NCBI RefSeq assembly: GCF_014212125.1
Contig: NZ_JACJVP010000035.1
Location: 1-60,370, forward strand
Direction: 5' to 3'
From: Cohnella nanjingensis
GTDB taxonomy: Bacteria > Bacillota > Bacilli > Paenibacillales > Paenibacillaceae
Length of the DNA: 60,370 nucleotides
How positions within the stretch are numbered: position 1 is the stretch's first letter; every line of letters begins with the position of its first letter. This document shows, piece after piece, positions 1-8,170 of the stretch. Under the pieces are notes generated by a model. That model worked only from the letters and a program-made list of their open reading frames with translations, had not been told where the DNA came from and did not search any database. The position numbers and the translations under genes are program-made.

Positions 1-114
1 GGATATTGCGCAAACGCCGAATCACGTGCACCCTTCTTCCTGAGCGACGAGGATATTGCGCAAACGCCGAATCACGGACACCTTTCTTCCTGAGCGACGG
101 GGATATTGCGCAAA
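1..114. repeat. 50-bp tandem repeat, 2.3 copies, cut by the window edge
   Basis: Units start at 1, 51 and 101 with a period of exactly 50 bp. The first two are full length and differ at only a few positions; the third is cut after about 14 bases. The array probably continues to the left of the window. It is non-coding and lies downstream of the exporter operon. Bases 115-203 hold nothing I recognise. Confidence 0.9.
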
Positions 115-203
115 GTTGAGACGAGACGCCTTCCCTCCCCTGCAGTAAGGTTGACCTTCTCTCCCGACAGGAGCGAACGGGCAATCAGCCTCGCTCCCTC
201 CCT

Positions 204-1010
204 CTACTGCCTAACGGTAATGGCGTTGCCCGACGCATAGCGGCGCAAGCCGACATAGAACAGGACGATGCCGATTGCGAGGAGTCCTAATGTGACCAAG
301 ACGGCGACGAAGACGAATGCCGGATCGAAGTACCGGAGCAGCCCGATCGGCAAGTAGCTGATGAACCCCGCCGGGACGACGGAGAACAGAATCGTCCTCG
401 CGACGCCGCGGAAGATATCCGAGGGATAGGTCGTCAGCGCGACGAAGCTGTTGAACACCTGTTGCGCGATCCCTTCCGAATTGCCGTACCAGAAGGCCAA
501 GCACCCGACGATGATCATGATGCCCATGAAGAGCAGTCCGGCCAGCAGCAACCCTGCCGCGAAGAGCAAGAATCCCCGAATGGTGTGATCCCCAGCCCAG
601 GCATAGACGAGCAAGCCGAACAGGAAGTCGCCTGCCGCCATGACCGACATGCGGCTCGCCAGCACGTGCAGCAGCACCGGCTTCGGCTGGGAGAGATAGA
701 CGTCCAGCTGCCCCGACGATACGATCGTCGCGATCCGATAATAGTTGCCGAACAGGACGCTCGCCCAGCCGAAGCCGCCCGCGCTGATCGCCCAGAGCAT
801 CATAACGTCCCGCAGCTCCCAGCCCTGCACGACAGGAAACCGGGCGAAGAACAAGCTCCAGAAGAACAGCCACATCAGATTGTTCACCAGCATCATGCCC
901 GCCAGCAGGAGAAAGCTGAGCCGATATTCCAAAGCCGAAGAGAGATTCGCTTTCCAGCAAGCGACCAAAAACCGCCAAATGCCGCCAACCCGATTAGCCT
1001 CCGTTGACAT
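204..1010 (-). CDS. ABC-2 type permease, DUF990/viologen-exporter family (second permease)
   Basis: A 268-residue hydrophobic protein with about six membrane spans and a short cytoplasmic N-terminus. It resembles the ABC-2 family transporter proteins formerly called DUF990, which pair with a second, similar permease and a separate ATPase. Family members in cyanobacteria export viologens, so a role in efflux of cationic or toxic compounds is likely; the real substrate is unknown. The gene overlaps the preceding permease by 17 bp and is the last gene of the three-gene operon. The ATG at 1010 lies within that overlap and has a distant GAGGAG. Nothing looks broken. Confidence 0.85.
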   Translation of the reverse strand: MSTEANRVGGIWRFLVACWKANLSSALEYRLSFLLLAGMMLVNNLMWLFFWSLFFARFPVVQGWELRDVMMLWAISAGGFGWASVLFGNYYRIATIVSSGQLDVYLSQPKPVLLHVLASRMSVMAAGDFLFGLLVYAWAGDHTIRGFLLFAAGLLLAGLLFMGIMIIVGCLAFWYGNSEGIAQQVFNSFVALTTYPSDIFRGVARTILFSVVPAGFISYLPIGLLRYFDPAFVFVAVLVTLGLLAIGIVLFYVGLRRYASGNAITVRQ

Positions 1011-1818
1011 GCAGCTTTCTCACTCCTCTTCGGTAGATGAACATGACGATCGCCGACAGCGCGATCAGCCAAGCCGCCTGGATCGCCAGGTCGCGGAGCA
1101 ACTCCGCGCTGTCCGCCTGCACGCCGGCCCGCGCCGGGAAATACAGCGCCGCTTGGAAAGGAAGCCAAGCGCAGACGCGCTGCAGCCACTCGGGCATCAG
1201 ATCGAGCGGCAGCAGCATGCCGCCGACCGTGAATTGCAGCTTGCTGAGCACGAAGCTCAAACCGCTCGTCTCTTCCACCCAGAACGCAGAGAGCGCTACG
1301 ATGGCGTTTAATAGGAACAGCACCGACAGCGCGCCCACGCTCAGAATCAGCAGCCCCGCCCAACCGGCCCCAAAAGCTGGCGCGCCTACGAACGGCCAAG
1401 CGATAAGGCTCCCGACGGCCAAGTGGACGAGAAACCGAAATGCCGCCTCCGCCATGTACGAGGCATAGTGATAGCCGACGTAGGAGATCGGGCGGGTGAG
1501 ACGGACCGCGATGTCGCCGTTCTTGACCTCCTCCTCGATCCGGGCGGCGAGCGGCGGCACCGCCATCGTCAGCGCCTCCGTGAATACCAGATACCAGACG
1601 ATCTGCTTCAACGTGAAGCCGCCGATCTCCTTCGCGAAGTCGCCGCCATACGCGGCCGACCAGAGCTGCTCGAAAACGAACAGAATCAGCAGCAGAAACG
1701 AGGCCCGCAGCACAAAGTCCGTTTTGTACGCAAGCTGCTGGCGCCAAGCGATTCGACCGACCGCGATCCCTTTGCTCCCCGACGCGCGCCAACGCGATAG
1801 CCGGACGCTCCGGTTCAT
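994..1818 (-). CDS. ABC-2 type permease, DUF990/viologen-exporter family (first permease)
   Basis: A 274-residue membrane protein with about six hydrophobic segments and an N-terminal basic stretch before the first span. It has the same family character as the next gene, and the two would form a heterodimeric channel with the ATPase encoded just upstream. Its ATG overlaps the ATPase stop codon as ATGA (1815-1818), a sign of translational coupling. Substrate direction is inferred to be export, because ABC-2 permeases with this ATPase type export and no binding protein is encoded nearby. Confidence 0.85.
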   Translation of the reverse strand: MNRSVRLSRWRASGSKGIAVGRIAWRQQLAYKTDFVLRASFLLLILFVFEQLWSAAYGGDFAKEIGGFTLKQIVWYLVFTEALTMAVPPLAARIEEEVKNGDIAVRLTRPISYVGYHYASYMAEAAFRFLVHLAVGSLIAWPFVGAPAFGAGWAGLLILSVGALSVLFLLNAIVALSAFWVEETSGLSFVLSKLQFTVGGMLLPLDLMPEWLQRVCAWLPFQAALYFPARAGVQADSAELLRDLAIQAAWLIALSAIVMFIYRRGVRKLHVNGG

Positions 1819-2822
1819 GCGGATCCCTCCCCGCTCGCCCGCATTCCGTAGATGTGCTTGATGATCTCTTCGAGCGGCGGATCCTCGACCGTCAGATCTT
1901 CGATCCGGACCCGGCCTAGGAAGCCGCCCAACGCCTCCTCGATCCCGATTTGCTTCAGGTCTACCGAGAGGATGAGCCGCCTATCTTCCACAGCATGTAC
2001 CTCGGTCCCCGTCACGACGGGGAAAGAAGTCCGATCCGCCGCCTCGGTCAACGTGAGCTTGATCGTCTTGCGGCTCAGCACATCGCGCTTCACTCGCTCC
2101 ACCGGCTCGTCGAGCAGCATGCCGCCATGGTGGATCACGATGACCCGCGAGCACAGCTCCTCCACATCTCCGGCGTCGTGCGACGTCAGGAAGACGGTCG
2201 TCTCCTCCTGCCGGTTCCGCTCCCGGATCAACTCGCGGATCCGCTGCTTGACCACGACGTCAAGCCCGATCGTCGGTTCGTCGAGGAAAAGCAGTCGCGG
2301 CCGGTGCAGGAACGATGCCGCGATCTCGCACCGCATTCGTTCGCCGAGCGAGAGCTTGCGGACGGGCGTATGCAGATAAGGGCCGAGCTCGAAGCGCTCG
2401 ATCAGATCCCGCTGCCGCGTAAGATAGTCCGTCCGCTTCAGCTCGTAGACCCGGCTGATCAACTCGAACGTATCGATCGGCGGGAGATGGTACCAGAGCT
2501 GCGATTTCTGTCCGAAGACGGTACCGATGCGGAAAGCGAGTCTCGCGCGGTCTTTCCAAGGGACAAAGCCGGCTACATTCGCTTCGCCGGACGTCGGATG
2601 CAGGATGCCGGTTAACATCTTAATCGTCGTGGACTTGCCCGCTCCGTTCGGACCGAGGAAGGCGACCGTTTCTCCTTGATCGACCGCCAGGTCGATCGCT
2701 TGCACCGCCGCCTTCTCCTCCCATTCCGGCTTGAACAGCGAGCGGAAGCTCCCGCTCAGCCCTTCGGGCTTCCGCTTTACCTTAAACGTCTTGCTCAGGC
2801 CGCTCGTCGTCAACGCGCGCAT
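1815..2822 (-). CDS. ABC exporter ATP-binding protein
   Basis: A 335-residue ATPase that powers the two following permeases. Walker A (GPNGAGKST) is at about residues 57-65, the signature is LSLGERM, and Walker B is LLFLDEPTIGLD. A C-terminal extension of about 90 residues after the nucleotide-binding domain is typical of the DrrA/NatA-like exporter group. An in-frame ATG 45 bp upstream exists, but the one at 2822 is chosen because GGGGAGGAG sits just before it and the protein then begins as the family does. It is the first gene of the operon, directly downstream of the riboswitch-type leader. Confidence 0.9.
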   Translation of the reverse strand: MRALTTSGLSKTFKVKRKPEGLSGSFRSLFKPEWEEKAAVQAIDLAVDQGETVAFLGPNGAGKSTTIKMLTGILHPTSGEANVAGFVPWKDRARLAFRIGTVFGQKSQLWYHLPPIDTFELISRVYELKRTDYLTRQRDLIERFELGPYLHTPVRKLSLGERMRCEIAASFLHRPRLLFLDEPTIGLDVVVKQRIRELIRERNRQEETTVFLTSHDAGDVEELCSRVIVIHHGGMLLDEPVERVKRDVLSRKTIKLTLTEAADRTSFPVVTGTEVHAVEDRRLILSVDLKQIGIEEALGGFLGRVRIEDLTVEDPPLEEIIKHIYGMRASGEGSA

Positions 2823-2865
2823 GCGGCATCTCCTCCCCTTCTGCCCCGCTTTGTCTCGGTAAAGC

Positions 2866-2917
2866 AAAAAAGACCTCCGGCAGGCGCCGCCTTCATAGGC
2901 GGAACTTGCCGAAGGTC
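2866..2917 (-). terminator. Leader terminator of the exporter operon (riboswitch expression platform)
   Basis: On the minus strand, arms at 2898-2917 and 2872-2891 form a long GC-rich stem with small bulges, followed by six T (2871 to 2866). It lies about 45 bp before the ATPase start. The 5' arm overlaps the last conserved stretch of the upstream ykkC-like aptamer (2911-2926), so aptamer folding and terminator folding should exclude each other. Ligand binding would then turn the operon on. Confidence 0.85.
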
Positions 2918-3016
2918 TTTTATCCCTACGGTGTAGCGCGGCATATGTGCCCCGTCGGTCTCGCTCGGTTCGCCCGCGGCGATGCGCCGCGTCGGATCCC
3001 TAGAAACCCTTCCGTT
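2911..3016 (-). promoter_or_regulatory. ykkC-class riboswitch, possibly guanidine-I
   Basis: Read on the minus strand, the leader contains in order CTAGGGATCCGA, a strong 7-bp GC hairpin, CCGAGCGAGACC, a small GGCA/TGCC hairpin, and ACACCGTAGGGATAAAAGACC split across 2914-2935. From memory these match the conserved blocks of the ykkC aptamer class (CUAGGGUUCCG, CCGAG and ACACGG-GGGAYAAAAGMCC). The class includes guanidine-I and related subtypes for ppGpp, PRPP and nucleotides; I cannot tell the subtype by eye. The context, a small-molecule exporter, fits guanidine-I best. No covariance search was run. Confidence 0.62.
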
Positions 3017-3025
3017 TGATGTTAC

Positions 3026-3054
3026 ATATTACCAGCCCATCATCCGGTTGGCAA
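3026..3054 (-). promoter_or_regulatory. sigma-A promoter of the exporter operon
   Basis: TTGCCA (3049-3054), a 17-bp spacer and TATAAT-like TAATAT (3026-3031). Transcription would start near 3019, exactly at the 5' edge of the aptamer, which supports both calls. Confidence 0.75.
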
Positions 3055-3063
3055 TACCCAACT

Positions 3064-3309
3064 TTAAGCGCTGAACAACAAATCTTCCATCATCGTCAGC
3101 AGCCGCCTGCGCATGCGCAGCAGCTTCTCCGCCGCGATATTGCGGAGCAGGTCGCTGTTGCCCATCCATCGCATATTGTTCAACATCTCATAGGTCCGGT
3201 CCATCTCCAGAATCTCGTCGCCATGGATCAGATTCCGGTCGTAGATGCGGACGCGGTACAGCAGATCTCCGGTTTCAGCCATTAATTGTTGGAATGTGAT
3301 CATGTTCAT
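3064..3309 (-). CDS. Small protein of unknown function, possible sporulation gene
   Basis: An 81-residue, Leu- and Met-rich, mostly helical protein with several Arg residues; no membrane segment or known domain is recognised. Two ATGs lie 6 bp apart at 3309 and 3303, preceded by GAGG and GAGGG. A strong match to a sigma-E promoter lies 45 bp upstream, which is the main reason to treat it as a real gene expressed in the mother cell. It stands alone between the pyrimidine operon terminator and the exporter promoter. The function is not known to me. Confidence 0.6.
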   Translation of the reverse strand: MNMITFQQLMAETGDLLYRVRIYDRNLIHGDEILEMDRTYEMLNNMRWMGNSDLLRNIAAEKLLRMRRRLLTMMEDLLFSA

Positions 3310-3353
3310 TTTCCCTCAACCTCTCAATCTCGAATTCTATCGGCAATTAATAG

Positions 3354-3381
3354 AGTGTATGCTTCGTTATTCTTTTTATAA
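3354..3381 (-). promoter_or_regulatory. sigma-E-like (mother-cell) promoter
   Basis: Minus strand: TTATAAA (3375-3381), a 13-bp spacer and CATACACT (3354-3361). The -10 is a full match to the sigma-E consensus CATACANT, and the -35 carries the ATA core. Transcription would begin about 35 bp before the 81-residue gene. Confidence 0.6.
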
Positions 3382-3404
3382 CCCTATGCCATGCCGAATG
3401 AATC

Positions 3405-3450
3405 AAAAAAAAGAGCATCCCGAGGCCTAAAGAAGGCCTAAAGATGCTCT
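3405..3450 (-). terminator. Pyrimidine operon terminator
   Basis: Minus strand: an imperfect hairpin with AGAGCATC/GATGCTCT outer arms and TAGGCCT inner arms, followed by eight T. It begins 17 bp after the pyrE stop codon. Confidence 0.9.
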
Positions 3451-3466
3451 GTGGACATGCTCGCAA

Positions 3467-4114
3467 TTATTTCCCGAACGCTTGCGGATTCTCCCGCCAC
3501 GATTGGAGCAGCGCCACGTCTGCTTGACGGATCTTGCCGGCGGCGAGGGCCGTATCGATCAACGCGGAGTAGTTGGACAGCGTATCGAGCGGCACGTTCT
3601 CCGCGGCGAAGGCGTCCAGCGCGTTCTGGAACTGATAGGTGAAGATCGCGACGACGCCCTGCGCGTCGCAGCCGGCCTCGCGGACCGCGACAGCCGCTTT
3701 GAGCGAGCTGCCGCCGGTGGAGATGAGGTCCTCGATCAGGACGACCTTCTGTCCCGGCTTGAAGTGGCCTTCGATCTGGTTCGTCTTGCCATGGCCTTTG
3801 GCCTTGTCGCGCACGTACAGCATCGGCAGGCCCAGCTTGTCCGCGACCCAGGCCGCATGCGGGATGCCGCCGGTCGCGATGCCCGCGACCGCCTCGCAGT
3901 CGGGGTACTTCGCGCGGATGACGGCCGCGAAGCCTTCCGCGATCGTATCGCGGATCGCCGGGTAGGACATCGTCAACCGGTTGTCGCAATAGATGGGCGA
4001 GACGATGCCGGACGTCCAGGTGAACGGGTCTTGGGGGCGCAGGCTGACGGCGCCGATCTCGAGCAGGTGCCCGGCGATTCGGGCGGGCAGTTCGGTCAAC
4101 AGAGTATCGCTCAT
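3467..4114 (-). CDS. pyrE: Orotate phosphoribosyltransferase
   Basis: A 215-residue enzyme that joins orotate to PRPP to make orotidine 5'-phosphate, step five of UMP synthesis. The PRPP-binding signature VVLIEDLISTGGSS is about two thirds along, and the flexible-loop region is rich in Lys (RDKAKGHGKTN). The ATG at 4114 overlaps the pyrF stop codon as ATGA, so the two are translationally coupled. It is the last gene of the operon, followed by a strong terminator. The length matches the family. Confidence 0.97.
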   Translation of the reverse strand: MSDTLLTELPARIAGHLLEIGAVSLRPQDPFTWTSGIVSPIYCDNRLTMSYPAIRDTIAEGFAAVIRAKYPDCEAVAGIATGGIPHAAWVADKLGLPMLYVRDKAKGHGKTNQIEGHFKPGQKVVLIEDLISTGGSSLKAAVAVREAGCDAQGVVAIFTYQFQNALDAFAAENVPLDTLSNYSALIDTALAAGKIRQADVALLQSWRENPQAFGK

Positions 4115-4854
4115 GCTTCGGTCATCTCCTTCAAAATGTGTTCCAGCGCTTGGGCCGGGTTCGGGGCGGCGGTGATCGGACGGCCGATCACCAGATAGTC
4201 CGTGCCTCCCGCCACGGCGTCGCGCGGGGTCGTGATGCGGGATTGGTCGCCCGTCTCGGACCCGCTTGGGCGAATGCCCGGCGTGACGGTGCAGAATTCC
4301 TCGCCGCAGACCGCCTTGATCGCGGCGACTTCGAGCGGGGAAGCGACGACCCCGTGCAGGCCTGCCGCCTTCGCCAGTCGCGCGTAGCGCACGACGGCCT
4401 CTTCCACGGCACCGGCGATGCCGATCTCGTCGTTCAGCGTCGCCTGGTTCGTGCTCGTCAACTGGGTGACCGCGATGACGAGCGGCGAATTCGCCGCATC
4501 TCCGGCTTGGACGGCATCTTCGATGCCTTCCCGCCCCGCGCGCATCATCGCCAGGCCGCCGGCCGCGTGGACGTTGAACATGTCGACGCCGAGGCGCGCG
4601 ACGCTCCGCGCGCCGCCGCGCACGGTGTTCGGAATGTCGTGCATCTTCACGTCCAGGAACACCTGGAATCCGCGGGACTTCAGTTCCCGGACGACGGACG
4701 GGCCCGCCGCGTAGACGAGCTCCAGGCCCACCTTCATCCAGCAACCGGCTCCTTGCAGCTCGGATGCGAGCCGCAGCGCGGCTTCGGCATCCGGCTTGTC
4801 CAGCGCCACCATAACTTTCGCCGCCGCTTGCTCGCGTGTCAAAGTTTGGATCAT
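4111..4854 (-). CDS. pyrF: Orotidine 5'-phosphate decarboxylase
   Basis: A 247-residue TIM-barrel enzyme that decarboxylates OMP to UMP, the last step of the pathway. The catalytic Lys-Asp pattern appears as DVKMHDIPNT, and the phosphate-binding TPGIRP is near the C-terminal third. The ATG at 4854 is chosen because AGGAGG lies 11 bp before it and the protein then has the usual length; ATGs further upstream would add an odd tail. In the usual Bacilli operon pyrK and pyrD stand between carB and pyrF, but here only about 95 bp separates pyrF from carB. Confidence 0.96.
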   Translation of the reverse strand: MIQTLTREQAAAKVMVALDKPDAEAALRLASELQGAGCWMKVGLELVYAAGPSVVRELKSRGFQVFLDVKMHDIPNTVRGGARSVARLGVDMFNVHAAGGLAMMRAGREGIEDAVQAGDAANSPLVIAVTQLTSTNQATLNDEIGIAGAVEEAVVRYARLAKAAGLHGVVASPLEVAAIKAVCGEEFCTVTPGIRPSGSETGDQSRITTPRDAVAGGTDYLVIGRPITAAPNPAQALEHILKEMTEA

Positions 4855-4948
4855 GATCTTCCCCGCCTCCTTCGAATCGTTCATGTTCATATAGAAGCCC
4901 GATCCTGCGCCGCAAGATTCGCGGGAGGACCGGGCCATATACGACGTT

Positions 4949-7900
4949 TTAACCCTGGAACACCGGCATCGGCTCGCTCGAGAAGCGGAGCGCCTGCAGC
5001 ATGTGCAGCAGCGCGCTGACGGTATCGAGCGACGTCAGGCAGACGACGCCGTTCTCGACCGCCTCGCGGCGGATGCGGAAGCCGTCACGTTCCGGCGTTT
5101 TGCCCTTCGTCAGCGTGTTGACGACGAATTGGGCTTTGCCGGTACGGATCAGGTCGACGATGTTCGGCGAGCCTTCGCTCAGCTTGTTCACCCGCTTCAC
5201 GCGCATGCCCGCTTGCTCGATGGCATCCGCGGTTCCGCCGGTGGCGATGAGCTTGTAGCCCAGGTTGTAGAAGCCCTTCAGAATCTCGATCGCTTCGGCC
5301 TTGTCCTTGTCGGCGATCGTCGCGATGATCGAACCGGATTGCGGGATCTTCATGCCGGAGCCGATGAGTCCTTTGAACAGCGCCTTCGCGAAGTGGCGGT
5401 CGCGTCCCATGACTTCGCCCGTCGACTTCATCTCCGGCGTCAGCGTCGGGTCGACGCGGCGCAGCTTGGCGAAGGAGAAGACCGGCACCTTGACGGAGAC
5501 GTATTCGTCTTCCGGCCACAAGCCGTCCTGATACCCCAGATCGGCCAGCTTGACGCCGAGAATTGCCTGAGTCGCCAGGTTCGCCATCGGGATGTTCGTC
5601 ACCTTGGACAGGAACGGAACCGTCCGCGAAGAGCGCGGGTTGACCTCGATGACGTAGACGCGGTCCTGCCAGACGACGAACTGGATGTTGACCAGGCCGA
5701 TCGTCTTCAGCTCCTTGGCGATGCGGATCGTGATGTCGATCGCCTGCTGCTTCACGTCGTCGGACAGCGACTGCGGCGGATAGACCGCGATCGAGTCGCC
5801 GGAGTGGACGCCGGCGCGCTCGACGTGCTCCATGATGCCCGGGATGAGCACCGTCTCGCCGTCGCAGATGGCGTCGACTTCGATCTCCTTGCCCAGCATG
5901 TAGCGGTCGATCAGGACCGGATGCTCCGGATTGATCTTCACGGCCACCTTCATGTAGGCCAGCAGCTCTTCGTCGGAGTAGACGATCTCCATGGCGCGGC
6001 CGCCGAGGACGTACGAAGGACGCACGAGCACCGGATAGCCGAGCGATTGGGCGGTGCCGACGGCTTCTTCAACCGACGTGACCGTGCTGCCCTTCGGCTG
6101 CGGGATATCCAGCTTGCGCAGCAGCGCTTCGAACTTCTTGCGGTCTTCGGCTTCGTCGATGCTCTCGAGCGAAGTGCCGAGGATGCGGACGCCGGCTTTG
6201 GACAGCGGACCCGCCAAGTTGATGGCCGTCTGGCCGCCGAACTGCACGATGACGCCGAGCGGCTTCTCTTGCTCGATGACGTTCATGACGTCCTCGAAGA
6301 AGAGAGGCTCGAAGTAGAGGCGGTCCGACGTGTTAAAGTCGGTGGATACCGTCTCGGGATTGTTATTGATGATGACGGCTTCGTAGCCGGCGTTGCGCAG
6401 CGCCCATACGGCGTGCACCGTCGAGTAGTCGAACTCGATGCCTTGGCCGATCCGGATCGGGCCCGAGCCCAGCACGATGACCTTCTGCTTCGCGCTCGGC
6501 AGCACTTCGTTCTCCGTCTCGTAGGTCGAGTAGTAGTACGGCGTGGTCGCCTCGAACTCGGCCGCGCACGTGTCGACCATCTTGTAGACCGGCTTCAGGC
6601 CTTGCTCCAGACGGTGCTTCCGAACGTCGCCCTCGACCGTCAGCGCGGCGCTCGCGCCTTGGCCTTCGCGGCGCAGCTCGGCGATCGCGCGGTCGGTGAA
6701 GCCCATGCGCTTCGCCTTGTACAGCGTCTCCTGGGTCAGCCCCGGCTCGCGGCGGATGACGTCCTCGAACCGGACGATCCGTTCGATCTTGTCCAGGAAC
6801 CACCAGTCGATGCTCGTCGTGTCCTGGATATGCTGCAGCGACCAGCCGCGGCGGAACGCTTCGGCGATCAGGAACAGCCGCTCGTCGTCCGCTTTGGCCA
6901 GACGATTCGTCAGCGTCTCGTCGTCCAGCTCGTTCGCGCCTTTGAGCAGCAGGCGATGCGTGCCGATCTCCAGCGAGCGCACCGCTTTGTGGATCGACTC
7001 CTCGAACGTACGGCCGATGGCCATGACTTCGCCGGTCGCTTTCATCTGCGTGCCGAGCTTGCGGTTGGCGTCCGTGAACTTGTCGAACGGCCAGCGCGGA
7101 ATTTTGCTTACGATGTAGTCCAGCGTAGGCTCGAAGCAAGCGTAGGTCTGACCCGTGACGGGGTTGACGATCTCGTCGAGCGTGTAGCCGACGGCGATCT
7201 TCGCCGCCATCTTCGCGATCGGATAGCCCGTCGCTTTGGAAGCGAGCGCCGAGGAGCGGCTAACCCGCGGATTGACTTCGATGACGTAATATTGATAGCT
7301 TTGGGGATCGAGCGCGAACTGCACGTTGCAGCCGCCTTCGATGTTCAGCGCGCGGATGATCTTCAGCGACGCCGAGCGCAGCATTTGATACTCGCGGTCG
7401 GACAGCGTCTGGCTAGGCGCGACGACGATGCTGTCGCCGGTATGGACGCCGACCGGGTCGAAGTTCTCCATGTTGCAGACGACGATACAGTTGTCGTTCG
7501 CGTCGCGCATGACTTCGTACTCGACTTCCTTCATGCCGGCGATGGACTTCTCGATCAGACATTGGCCGATCGGGCTGTAGCGCAGGCCGTTCGCCACGAT
7601 CTCGCGCAGCTCCTCTTCGCTGCCCGAGATGCCGCCGCCCGTGCCGCCCAGCGTGTACGCCGGACGCACGATGACCGGATAGCCGATCTCGTTCGCGAAG
7701 TCGACCGATTCTTGAACCGTCGTGACGATGACGCTCTCCGGCACCGGCTGCTCCAGCTCGCGCATCAGATCGCGGAACAGGTCGCGGTCTTCGGCTTTCT
7801 CGATCGCCGTCAGCTGGGTGCCGAGCAGCTTGACGCCTTCGGCTTCAAGCACGCCTGCGCGCGCCAGCTCGACGGCCATGTTCAGGCCCGTCTGCCCGCC

Positions 7901-8170
7901 GAGCGTCGGCAGCAAGCCGTCCGGACGCTCCTGGCGGATGATCTGGGAGACGAACTCGAGGTTGATCGGCTCGATATATACTTTGTCGGCCATGTTCGTG
8001 TCGGTCATGATGGTGGCCGGGTTGCTGTTGATCAGGACGACTTCCAGCCCTTCTTCCTTCAGCGCTTGGCAAGCTTGCGTGCCGGCATAGTCGAATTCCG
8101 CCGCTTGTCCGATGACGATGGGACCCGAGCCGATGACGAGAATTTTCTTGAGGTCTTTATTTCTGGGCAT
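4949..8170 (-). CDS. carB: Carbamoyl-phosphate synthase large chain
   Basis: A 1073-residue synthetase subunit that uses two ATP and ammonia from CarA to make carbamoyl phosphate. Two homologous halves each begin with a biotin-carboxylase-like N domain (KILVIGSGPIVIGQ near the start, KVIVLGSGPIRIGQG near residue 555) followed by an ATP-grasp domain. The C-terminal 140 residues form the MGS-like allosteric domain. The gene starts inside the end of carA with a 14-bp overlap. Its place in a PyrR-regulated operon makes it the pyrimidine-linked synthase rather than an arginine-specific copy. Confidence 0.98.
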   Translation of the reverse strand: MPRNKDLKKILVIGSGPIVIGQAAEFDYAGTQACQALKEEGLEVVLINSNPATIMTDTNMADKVYIEPINLEFVSQIIRQERPDGLLPTLGGQTGLNMAVELARAGVLEAEGVKLLGTQLTAIEKAEDRDLFRDLMRELEQPVPESVIVTTVQESVDFANEIGYPVIVRPAYTLGGTGGGISGSEEELREIVANGLRYSPIGQCLIEKSIAGMKEVEYEVMRDANDNCIVVCNMENFDPVGVHTGDSIVVAPSQTLSDREYQMLRSASLKIIRALNIEGGCNVQFALDPQSYQYYVIEVNPRVSRSSALASKATGYPIAKMAAKIAVGYTLDEIVNPVTGQTYACFEPTLDYIVSKIPRWPFDKFTDANRKLGTQMKATGEVMAIGRTFEESIHKAVRSLEIGTHRLLLKGANELDDETLTNRLAKADDERLFLIAEAFRRGWSLQHIQDTTSIDWWFLDKIERIVRFEDVIRREPGLTQETLYKAKRMGFTDRAIAELRREGQGASAALTVEGDVRKHRLEQGLKPVYKMVDTCAAEFEATTPYYYSTYETENEVLPSAKQKVIVLGSGPIRIGQGIEFDYSTVHAVWALRNAGYEAVIINNNPETVSTDFNTSDRLYFEPLFFEDVMNVIEQEKPLGVIVQFGGQTAINLAGPLSKAGVRILGTSLESIDEAEDRKKFEALLRKLDIPQPKGSTVTSVEEAVGTAQSLGYPVLVRPSYVLGGRAMEIVYSDEELLAYMKVAVKINPEHPVLIDRYMLGKEIEVDAICDGETVLIPGIMEHVERAGVHSGDSIAVYPPQSLSDDVKQQAIDITIRIAKELKTIGLVNIQFVVWQDRVYVIEVNPRSSRTVPFLSKVTNIPMANLATQAILGVKLADLGYQDGLWPEDEYVSVKVPVFSFAKLRRVDPTLTPEMKSTGEVMGRDRHFAKALFKGLIGSGMKIPQSGSIIATIADKDKAEAIEILKGFYNLGYKLIATGGTADAIEQAGMRVKRVNKLSEGSPNIVDLIRTGKAQFVVNTLTKGKTPERDGFRIRREAVENGVVCLTSLDTVSALLHMLQALRFSSEPMPVFQG

